Source of the DNA: Bacteroides sp. Marseille-P3684
Lineage (GTDB): Bacteria; Bacteroidota; Bacteroidia; Bacteroidales; Bacteroidaceae
DNA length: 57,688 bases
Reading direction: 5' to 3'
Assembly: GCF_900291465.1 (NCBI RefSeq)
Contig: NZ_LT985808.1
Coordinates: 1,105,058-1,162,745, forward strand
The translations under genes and the position numbers were made by a program. The first letter of the stretch is position 1. Each line of letters opens with the position of its first letter. The notes beneath the pieces are model-generated. The model searched no databases. It saw only the letters and a list, made by a program, of their open reading frames with translations, and was not told where the DNA came from. Shown piece after piece: positions 26,621-33,238 of the stretch.

Positions 26621-27069
26621 TGTTGCTCGTATGTTTTAGATTCTAGCTCGTTTTATTCCGCTTTGTAACTTGAAGAGGAGGTATATTGGCTTACCTTCTG
26701 CTTGCAAACCTAGAGGCTTTTCTTTTAGAGAAGAGTGAAGAATCATGCAACAATGATGCAGAAATCATGCATTAACAGCGTTGCTGAAAAATTGAATGGA
26801 ACATGCACAAAGAGTAACAGATGCTGATCGTAATGAACTGGTGCAGAAGTAGTCGGTACGGGGAACAAACTACTTTCAAAACCCTGTTGTAAAACATACG
26901 TTCTTATGAACCTATTTCCTGGAAAATCCTGATTTTGCGTACGTAAAAAACGATGTCTCTGCAAGGAGTGAATACCGTATGTGGCTTCTCGAAGGGAGAG
27001 GATTTACACATAGAACGGGACCAGGCGTCCGGTCAATTCAAAGAATCATCACTTATAAAATAGCACACG
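26621..27069. other. Divergent intergenic region upstream of susC
   Basis: 449 bp without a gene. The susC side holds the -7 element and 11/22-bp repeats. The 27070 side has no perfect TAnnTTTG; the sequence is AT-rich with no strong hairpin that I can see. Confidence 0.6.
26705..26773 (-). promoter_or_regulatory. susC promoter with three direct repeats at 11-bp steps
   Basis: The -7 element TAGGTTTG (- strand, 26705-26712) lies 85 nt before the susC start. Upstream, TCATGCA (26743), TGATGCA (26754) and TCATGCA (26765) step by exactly 11 bp. Read on the - strand the outer copies are TTGCATGATT and ATGCATGATT, 22 bp apart, with the proximal one 38-39 bp from the -7. That matches the layout at the 10538 and 12070 promoters. 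Confidence 0.6.
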
Positions 27070-27741
27070 ATGAAAAAACTTCAGTTGTTTCTGTTGGGAT
27101 TGGTGGCTTGTTGCATGACGGCGGCTGCGCAATCCGGTTTTCCGCTTATTCCGGACTCGATGCGAATCAATTCGAGTGAAGTGGCGGGTAAGATTGGCGA
27201 CTTTATCAATGTACGGACGCCGGAGCTGAAAGCTTACTTCCGTAGTCTGCGTCCCGTGGAAAAGGTTTATTGGGAATATATCTGTATCTATGACAGTATA
27301 TTGACTGCCTGGAAGGATAGGCCGGAGAAGACCCGGCAAAGGGAAGAGGTCGAACCGTATCTCGTCAGCATTCAGAGCGAATATGGCATGCTCTCATACG
27401 GTGCCATGCTTTCCTATACCGACGAAATCCTGGCCAATCCGACCATACAAAGGCTGATTGAAGAGGCTCGTGAGTCTATCCGCAATGGGGCAAGTTCGAG
27501 CGCTGCCCTATGCGCCATGTTGGACAAGCTTCCCCGTTACAGGGACTGTTGGAAGGAAGGACCGCTTAGCAGGCAACAGCGCAGGCTGCTTGCTGAAAAC
27601 AGTGCCCTGCACAACGCGCTGAATGCATTGACCGCCCGCGATTTTGACAGCTTGTTTCTTGAACGGGAAGGGTGGGCGAATGTGCGCGACACGACGACCT
27701 GTGTAATCAAAGTGCATAAAACATCGAAACGGAGACATTGA
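27070..27741 (+). CDS. Secreted protein of unknown function inside the PUL
   Basis: 223 aa. Signal peptide MKKLQLFLLGLVACCMTAAAQ, then a mostly helical, charged protein with no motif I recognise. No lipid Cys follows the signal, so a periplasmic location is likely. It is the only + strand gene between the - strand susCD and GH105-GH154 units, so it is transcribed alone; no clear -7 element was found. The end of its frame lies inside a long hairpin (27727-27788). Membership in the PUL is only by position. The start is supported by the signal peptide. Confidence 0.7.
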   Translation: MKKLQLFLLGLVACCMTAAAQSGFPLIPDSMRINSSEVAGKIGDFINVRTPELKAYFRSLRPVEKVYWEYICIYDSILTAWKDRPEKTRQREEVEPYLVSIQSEYGMLSYGAMLSYTDEILANPTIQRLIEEARESIRNGASSSAALCAMLDKLPRYRDCWKEGPLSRQQRRLLAENSALHNALNALTARDFDSLFLEREGWANVRDTTTCVIKVHKTSKRRH

Positions 27742-27788
27742 GCCTGTGTGTCCTGCAAGAGCGGGATGCAGACTCGGTGTCTCCGTTT
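27727..27788. terminator. Long hairpin overlapping the end of the 27070 gene
   Basis: AAACGGAGACA (27727-27737) pairs exactly with TGTCTCCGTTT (27778-27788), and the loop contains a second stem TCCTGC/GCGGGA. It lies between converging genes and overlaps the upstream stop codon, so it probably serves both strands. Confidence 0.65.
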
Positions 27789-27823
27789 CAGTGCATGTAT
27801 GTCAGGGCTGAAAGAGCCGGACG

Positions 27824-30139
27824 TCAGAACAAGTCCGACGTGCGGATGTCATCGTGCCAGACGTGGTCTTTCGGGAAAGGCTTTCCACCCCAGGCACGGC
27901 GGGAAGTCCATTCCTGCGGAGCGTCCGTCCAGAACGGATGGGCGGCGGGAAGTCCCAGGGGAAGGAACGACAGCGAGGTCATGTAGAGGCTGCCGTTGTT
28001 CGTGTACCAGTCGGCAACGTCCGGCTGACGTCCGTTGAAGCCGATGGTGAGGAAACCGCCCTCGTTGAAGTTCTGTTTCCCGTCGAACATGCGGTGCATC
28101 ACGGCGGTGAGCGCACAACGCACCTGCGACGGAGTCACCCCGGCAGGCAGTTCGTCATACCATGCCATGAGTGCCAGGGGCTGCATGGCTGCCATGCGGT
28201 AGGGGATGGAACGTCCGAAGACGGGGAAGGTCCCTTCCGGAGAGATGAAACGTTCGAGGATGAGGCTGTACTTCTGTGCCCGTTTCAGGGCGCGGTCGTA
28301 GTACTTGTCATAGGCGATACGTGTGTGGCTGCGGGCATCCTTCATCGCCTGGAGCGTTTCAAGGTACATGGGGTGGAACACGTAGCTGCTGTAATAGTCG
28401 AACACGAACGAGGGACCGTCGGAGTACCAGCCGTCGCCGGTGTACCACTCCTCCACCTTGCGGATGGCGGAGTTGACGCGGTAGGCATCATAGGGGGCGC
28501 CTGCCTTGGCTAGGAAGCTCTCGATGGTCGAGGAGAAGAGCAGCCAGTTGGTGTACGGCGGGTCGATGCGGCGCATCTGGGTGAACTCCGTGATGTAGCG
28601 CTGTTTGGTCGTCTCGTCGAGCGGCACCCACAAGGCGTCGTAGGCACGCAGGAAGCTCTCGGCAACGTAGGCGGCATCCACCAGCGGCTGGCCTTCGTTG
28701 CGCCACAGGAGGTAGTCGGGGCTGTCTGGGTCCACGGCTTGGGCATAGCTCTTCAGGGCAAGCTCGCGCAGCTCACGGCGCATCTTCCCCTCGTCGGTGT
28801 TGTCGTCGGGGAGGGAGAGCCAGGGGGCAATGCCTGCCATGAGCCGTCCGAAGCACTCCATGTAGGTGACGCGCTTGTCCCGTCCGTCCCACGTGGGGCT
28901 GACTTCCACCAGCATGTTCTTTTGCAGTTCACCTTTTGCCAGGTTGCTCAGCACGGGATACGCCATGTCGTAGGCGAGCTTGCACCAGTAGGCGCGGTCA
29001 GTCTGACGCGGCGCCTCAAGGTAGCGCACATATTCGCAGGCTGCCAGGAGGAAGGCACCTGTGCCGAAGTTTGCCGTCGAGTGGGCGTCGACCACCTGTC
29101 CCGGGATTGCCTTCTCGCCGATGGGCTGTACGTAACCCACCGAACCGTCCTTCTGGAGGGCTGTCTCAGAGAGGTACTTCCATGCCTTCCCGATGACGGG
29201 GCGGAAGGTCGCTTCGTCGAGGTAACCGTTGTTGACGCCCCAGAGCATGCCGTAGGTGAAGAATGCCGTTCCGCTGGTCTCCGGTCCGGGGGCATGTGCG
29301 GGGTCCATCATGCTGCGTGTCCAGTAGCCTTCCGGTTGCTGGAGACGGGCGACGGCGGCAGCCATGTCACGGAACTTCTGTACGAAGAAGTCGCGGTGGC
29401 GGTAGTCCGTGGGGAGGTCCTGCAGCACCTTGGCAAGTCCGGCGAGCACCCATCCGTCGCCACGTGCCCAGAAGTCCTTCTTGCCGTTCGTGCTCTTGTG
29501 ACGGGGGTAGACATACTTCGCATCGCGGTAGTACAGGTGCTCGTCCGCATCGAACATGATGCTGTCGGAGTAGGTCAGGTACTCATGGAGCTTGTCGAGG
29601 TAGCGCCTGTTGTGCGTCACCTTGTAGAGCTTCGTCATGACGGGCATCACCATGTAGAGTCCGTCGCTCCACCACCAGTAGTCGCGGCGCGGCGTGCTCA
29701 TCTCATACTCCATCACTTCGCGTGCCCGGCGTATCTTGCGGTCGTCGGGGGCGAGGTTGTAGAGGTCAACGTACGTCTGGAAGCACACCTGCCAGTCGCC
29801 GAAGAGCACATGGTCGTCGGTCTCCCCGTAGGTGAGCTTCCACCGGGAGCGGTCGTTGCTGCGTGCCCCCATCCAGCGGTTGTGGGCTGCCCAGGCTTCG
29901 GAGTACACACGGAAGTCCTCGTTGCCGGTCAGGAAGTAGGCTTCCATGTTGCCGGTGTGGTAGGCAGCGTTGTCCCAGAAGGCATTTGTCTCGGGCTTGT
30001 GTTCCGCCTGCCAGTGCCGGTTGACCCGTTCGATGAGCTGCCGCACCTTGGCAGCTTCATCGGGTTTGGCGGAAAGGGTGGCAGCCGGAAGCAGGAACAG
30101 CAGGCAGGCTGCAAGGGTCTTGAAAAGGGTCTTGTTCAT
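27824..30139 (-). CDS. GH105 - GH154 (DUF2264) fusion enzyme
   Basis: 771 aa with signal peptide ending LSAKPDE. Residues of about 25-376 are a GH105 alpha6/alpha6 barrel (YWWWSDGLYMVMPVMTKL, FWARGDGWVLAGLAKVL, GPETSGTAFFTYGMLWG), the family of unsaturated uronyl hydrolases. Residues of about 380-771 match DUF2264, now GH154 (MECFGRLMAGIAPWLSLP, EWYTGDGWYSDGPSFVFDYY), a family with reported beta-glucuronidase activity. Together they could clear glucuronic-acid caps, saturated and unsaturated, from arabinogalactan or similar pectin side chains. It follows the DUF4861 gene by 66 nt on the same strand. The exact linkage is inferred from family and context. Confidence 0.85.
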   Translation of the reverse strand: MNKTLFKTLAACLLFLLPAATLSAKPDEAAKVRQLIERVNRHWQAEHKPETNAFWDNAAYHTGNMEAYFLTGNEDFRVYSEAWAAHNRWMGARSNDRSRWKLTYGETDDHVLFGDWQVCFQTYVDLYNLAPDDRKIRRAREVMEYEMSTPRRDYWWWSDGLYMVMPVMTKLYKVTHNRRYLDKLHEYLTYSDSIMFDADEHLYYRDAKYVYPRHKSTNGKKDFWARGDGWVLAGLAKVLQDLPTDYRHRDFFVQKFRDMAAAVARLQQPEGYWTRSMMDPAHAPGPETSGTAFFTYGMLWGVNNGYLDEATFRPVIGKAWKYLSETALQKDGSVGYVQPIGEKAIPGQVVDAHSTANFGTGAFLLAACEYVRYLEAPRQTDRAYWCKLAYDMAYPVLSNLAKGELQKNMLVEVSPTWDGRDKRVTYMECFGRLMAGIAPWLSLPDDNTDEGKMRRELRELALKSYAQAVDPDSPDYLLWRNEGQPLVDAAYVAESFLRAYDALWVPLDETTKQRYITEFTQMRRIDPPYTNWLLFSSTIESFLAKAGAPYDAYRVNSAIRKVEEWYTGDGWYSDGPSFVFDYYSSYVFHPMYLETLQAMKDARSHTRIAYDKYYDRALKRAQKYSLILERFISPEGTFPVFGRSIPYRMAAMQPLALMAWYDELPAGVTPSQVRCALTAVMHRMFDGKQNFNEGGFLTIGFNGRQPDVADWYTNNGSLYMTSLSFLPLGLPAAHPFWTDAPQEWTSRRAWGGKPFPKDHVWHDDIRTSDLF

Positions 30140-30205
30140 ATCAATGGTTCGGTTGGTGTTTCCGTGGACGGACAGACAGGTCCTCCTCTCCGGTCTGCGG
30201 AAGGC

Positions 30206-31456
30206 TCAGTTTACTTTCACTATCAGCGGACTGCGCAGGCGTTGTGCGAAGCTCTTCAGGTAAGCTTCCCACGTCGGCATGTCAGGCACGTCCGCCTTGC
30301 TCCATCCGCTGCCCCAATAATAAAGGTAAGGCGTACCCGGATGGTAGGTACTGATGCCCAGGACATGTCCCAGCGCACCGGAGTGCTCCTGCCGTTCGTC
30401 GGCGTTGAAGAGCCGTACGTCTGCATCGTTCATGGGTTGCGGAGTGACGGCGCCGATGAAGAGGATGCCGTTGTCGCCCGCAGCATTGTCCGTGAAGTCG
30501 GCATAGGCGATGTAGCCCTGTTCCGCATCGGCGGAATAGCCCTCGGGGTTCTCGGCATGGAGCACGATGCCGGCAGCCACAGGCGTGTCAGCGGACAGGT
30601 TCTCGTAGGTCACCTCCGTGCGGTTGAGGTAGGACCCTGCATCGAGCGAGATGAGGCGTGTCTCGACCACATTGCCGTCCGCGTTGACCGTCAGCGGATG
30701 GAAGACGAGGCGGGCGGTGAAGCGCAACGGACCGTTGTCGAGCACCTCACACTCCTTGTAGCAGGAGGGGTAGACAATCCCCGAGTCTGTCAGCAGGGCT
30801 GCCGTTCCACCGCCGAGGGTGGCACCGACGCCGTAGCAGTCCATGCCGTTGCCGTGGTCCACATGGTAGGAGATGGAGTCGCGCAGGCGGTCTGCCTTCG
30901 CCTTCTGTCCAGCCTTGTCGAGCGCATGGACCTCGTCCCATGCAGCCTGGTCGGTCTCCAGGGCATAGCGTTGTTCCAGCACCGGTGTGGCAACCGACTT
31001 GGTGAAGATGTCGTAGCCGAAAGCCTTCTCGCCCCGGGCTTGCAGAGCAGGACCGTAGGCACGGTAACCCGCCTTGTCGTTTTCCCAGGCAAGGTCGTCG
31101 AGGCGTTCGGGATATTTCCTGCCGACGCTTGTGGCGGGCACATTGTCGGCGATGCCCGTGCGGATGATGTAGACTTTTGACGACTTGCCGTCGACGCTTG
31201 CAGGGAAGATGAGCTTCCCGTCGTAGGTCACTTGCGAGGGAACCGGTTCTCCGGTGCCTTCGCTGACGAGGTAGCTCTCACCGTCTGCCGGATGGAGCTT
31301 GTGGAGTTCCTCCAGAGGTATTTCGACCATTTCGCCCTGCCGTCCGTCAGGCAGGGTGTTGGTGATGGTTACAAACGAACGGGGCGTGATGGAACAGCCC
31401 GACAGGCATGCAGCGGCGATGAGAGCCGTCAGTGTGTGAGTAAAAGGTTTGGTCAT
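30206..31456 (-). CDS. DUF4861 domain lipoprotein
   Basis: 416 aa. Lipoprotein signal ending ACLSGC, then a short linker and a beta-rich body: SFVTITNTLPDGRQGEMVEIPLEEL and a middle part with DHGNGMDCYGVGATLGGGTAALL. This resembles DUF4861 proteins, which I recall from Bacteroidetes glycan loci; no activity is known to me. First gene of a unit with the GH105-GH154 fusion, suggesting it acts on the same uronic-acid-containing glycan, possibly as a lyase or hydrolase. Conserved His, Asp and Cys in the DHGNGMDCYG segment are worth testing as active-site residues. Start chosen by the lipoprotein signal. Confidence 0.75.
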   Translation of the reverse strand: MTKPFTHTLTALIAAACLSGCSITPRSFVTITNTLPDGRQGEMVEIPLEELHKLHPADGESYLVSEGTGEPVPSQVTYDGKLIFPASVDGKSSKVYIIRTGIADNVPATSVGRKYPERLDDLAWENDKAGYRAYGPALQARGEKAFGYDIFTKSVATPVLEQRYALETDQAAWDEVHALDKAGQKAKADRLRDSISYHVDHGNGMDCYGVGATLGGGTAALLTDSGIVYPSCYKECEVLDNGPLRFTARLVFHPLTVNADGNVVETRLISLDAGSYLNRTEVTYENLSADTPVAAGIVLHAENPEGYSADAEQGYIAYADFTDNAAGDNGILFIGAVTPQPMNDADVRLFNADERQEHSGALGHVLGISTYHPGTPYLYYWGSGWSKADVPDMPTWEAYLKSFAQRLRSPLIVKVN

Positions 31457-31713
31457 GGTTATGTTTGTTTATAAGTGGACGGATGGACCGCACGGACGGG
31501 TGGACAAGGACCGCCTGCTTGCCGGGAAGGTCCGGTTCACAAGGGGAGGCTCGTCGGCAACCCATACGGGAGCAAACCCATCAACACGGCGACAAGTTGG
31601 CGGGCGGCAAGCGTGCAGGTATTAACCCCAATGAATTTCTTTCCATAGTCTGCTGGCTTGTCGGCTCGTCAACCTGTCGGCTGAGTGTTGATGCATATCA
31701 TTTGCTGGTGAGG

Positions 31714-31761
31714 CAAATTTAGGCTAAATATCGGATTTTCGGGCATTGTAAATCGTGCAAA
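31714..31761 (-). promoter_or_regulatory. Promoter and candidate operator half-site for the DUF4861 unit
   Basis: The -7 element TAAATTTG (- strand, 31714-31721) is preceded by TTTGCACGATTT starting at 31761, exactly 40 bp upstream, the same distance as in the 10538 and 12070 promoters. The distal partner is weak (AATGAAGAGATA, 21 bp further out). Confidence 0.5.
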
Positions 31762-32072
31762 AGGGGTTGCTATCTCTTCATTTTCGCTTTCCGGGGCTGA
31801 AAAAAGGCAGTGCGGGGCTGTAGGCTCTGCCGAAGCGATGGGGCGCGGGTGTCGCCCTTCCCTGTTTCCTGTGGCGGAAGTCAAAAAGATGCCGTTCGGA
31901 CCCGTTTGCTTGACAGATTTGCGTCAGATGCCCTTTCCGGCTAACTCGTATTTTGCGCATTTCCGTCAAATCAGCAAGCAAGTGTGAAGACGTGTGAATG
32001 AAAACGTCCGAAAATGCCTCTGAATTTAGAAAACTATACGTTTGATTTTCGAAATCCTTACATTTTAACGCT

Positions 32073-32154
32073 CAAACAATGTTGTTTCACGCATCAAACA
32101 CTTGTGTTTGGCAAGTCAAACAATATTGTTTCACCTCCCAAACAATATTGTTTC
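32073..32154. repeat. Array of four 16-bp palindromes with exact 22-bp period
   Basis: Units CAAACAATGTTGTTTC (32073), CAAACACTTGTGTTTG (32095), CAAACAATATTGTTTC (32117) and CAAACAATATTGTTTC (32139) each have 16 bp followed by a 6-bp spacer. The build is the same as that of the array at 6085-6321. Both arrays share the unit edges CAAAC and GTTT, and the centre CTTGTG recurs (32101, 6268). Confidence 0.88.
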
Positions 32155-32176
32155 ATCCGCGGAAGTCAAATCTTTG

Positions 32177-32211
32177 GAGAGTGAAAGGCAAAAATCTGAA
32201 GTTTCACTCTC
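32177..32211. repeat. Hairpin next to second palindrome array
   Basis: GAGAGTGAAA (32177-32186) pairs with TTTCACTCTC (32202-32211) over a 15-nt loop. No T-run follows. Confidence 0.5.
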
Positions 32212-32663
32212 TGGAAGGAAGGGACGTCAACTAATCAGAAGGTAATAAATGGAACGGTAAAACAGAGTCATGAACAGAAGAAGGATGCAATCGGACGACT
32301 TTCATCCGTCACGGTGGGATGAAAATCTCCCGTCAGGCGACAATGTGTATTTTGCGAATCGCCCGAGAAGGGCCTCGGAATCCACGAAACTGTATTTTGG
32401 TGCGAGGAAGGGGCGTGTGGAGAGCTTCGTTTGACATTTTGTCAATAGGCAGCCACAGAATGCAGGATGCGGAACCGTTCGTTCCGGGAATTATAAGAAA
32501 AAAGATTACTTATGCAGGATGCGTTGAGAGCCTCCTGTTACAGCTGGTCGCGCGTATAGATTGTTTAGATATTTATAATGTATATATATTGTCATAGCTA
32601 CCCCTATGAAATTCCAATAGTTTAAAAATATGATGATTAACGGTTCTGTTTTTTGAAAAAAGT

Positions 32664-32695
32664 GTTGCTTGGTGTGAAGCGGTTGTTTACTTTTG
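32664..32695 (+). promoter_or_regulatory. Promoter driving the split AraC gene (and, if flipped, the S-layer-like gene)
   Basis: GTTG (32664-32667) and TACTTTTG (32688-32695) are separated by 20 bp, a good match to the Bacteroidetes -33/-7 pair. The start codon at 32731 is 36 nt downstream. The promoter is outside the invertible segment and points into it. Confidence 0.65.
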
Positions 32696-32730
32696 CCTCG
32701 TAAATCACATTTGCGATAAAAGAGTGTAAT

Positions 32731-32922
32731 ATGGATGCTATAGTACAAGGTAGAGAAGGAAAAAGTTTTCCTTTTACTCCTACCAAGCTGTCAGGAAACC
32801 CACGGACGGAGCTTTATCAGAAGGTCCTTAAGTATCTGGATGTCCACAAGGTATATCTGGATCGCGAACTTTCGTTGTCGAAGTTCAGTTCAATAGTGGG
32901 CACGTCTATGAACCTTGTTTAG
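32731..32922 (+). CDS. AraC-type regulator, N-terminal half (split by invertible segment)
   Basis: 63 codons. Residues 1-58 read as the start of a short AraC-type regulator: a basic N-terminus, then YLDVHKVYLDRELSLSKFSSIVGT, which is the first helix of an AraC helix-turn-helix. The last five codons (SMNLV) come from sequence beyond the 17-bp repeat (32888-32904) and then a stop. The natural continuation, NTTYLSNTVNEMFGC and onward, is found in the same frame after the other repeat copy on the opposite strand (37176 downward). As it stands the product lacks the recognition helix and should not bind DNA. It has a good promoter. Confidence 0.8.
   Translation: MDAIVQGREGKSFPFTPTKLSGNPRTELYQKVLKYLDVHKVYLDRELSLSKFSSIVGTSMNLV
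32888..32904 (+). repeat. Left 17-bp inverted repeat of invertible segment
   Basis: GTTCAATAGTGGGCACG is the exact reverse complement of 37162-37178. The bases flanking the two copies differ on both sides, so the identity is sharply bounded, as expected for a recombination site. It encodes SSIVGT in the AraC frame. Confidence 0.9.
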
Positions 32923-33238
32923 TCACCTGTTTCCGCACATTTGAATAGAATTTACATACGTCAATGGCTGCACTGCTGATGTTTAGCGTGCAGCCATTGA
33001 CATATAAGGCATTTACCTCCGTCGCTTCATCCCATTTCCCCGGTCCGGATTTTTGTGCAATTTTATGTTTTAGGACAGCTATTTCGTCGTAAAAGCAGTT
33101 CATTCTTCTTCAAAGTTGGTCACCGGCTGGTCACCGGGTTTGTGGCTGGAGGACAAGAAGGATAAAAAGAAGGGCACATTCTCGTTTGTGAGATGTGCCC
33201 TCCAACAGATTGCCTAATTACTTAGAATTTAAAGTGAA
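32923..33238. other. Gene-less stretch inside the invertible segment
   Basis: About 315 bp holding the terminator of the large gene (33161-33200). A 65-codon - strand frame (32906-33103) ends at a TAG 2 bp inside the left repeat; it resembles nothing I know and has no promoter. Confidence 0.5.
33161..33200 (-). terminator. Intrinsic terminator of the S-layer-like gene
   Basis: GGGCACAT/ATGTGCCC stem (33172-33200, extended by CTC/GAG) followed on the - strand by TTCTTTTTATC. It lies 38 nt after the stop and moves with the gene on inversion. Confidence 0.8.

Larger units (their letters stand above)
31457..32730. other. 1.27-kb gene-poor region
   Basis: No convincing gene. From left to right: a leader of about 250 nt for the DUF4861 gene, its promoter (31714-31761), about 280 bp without recognisable signals, a second palindrome array (32073-32154), a hairpin AGAGTGAAA/TTTCACTCT (32178-32210), then sequence lacking codon signal up to the AraC promoter. 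A 92-codon frame at 32319 has no family resemblance. The region may contain decayed mobile DNA, but nothing can be named. Confidence 0.6.

Noticed and set aside
28739-31180. 813-codon + strand frame opposite GH105-GH154 and DUF4861
   Set aside because: Spans two real genes and the gap between them on the other strand; no recognisable protein features.
32319-32597. 92-codon frame in the gene-poor region
   Set aside because: No start context, no family resemblance, Arg/Ile-rich random look.
31457-32730. tRNA or rRNA gene in the gene-poor region or elsewhere
   Set aside because: No cloverleaf, no GTTCGA-type T-loop and no rRNA core sequence was found on either strand by eye.
32906-33103. 65-codon - strand frame ending next to the left inverted repeat, considered as a recombinase remnant or small gene
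   Set aside because: No resemblance to recombinases, no promoter, and no codon signal.
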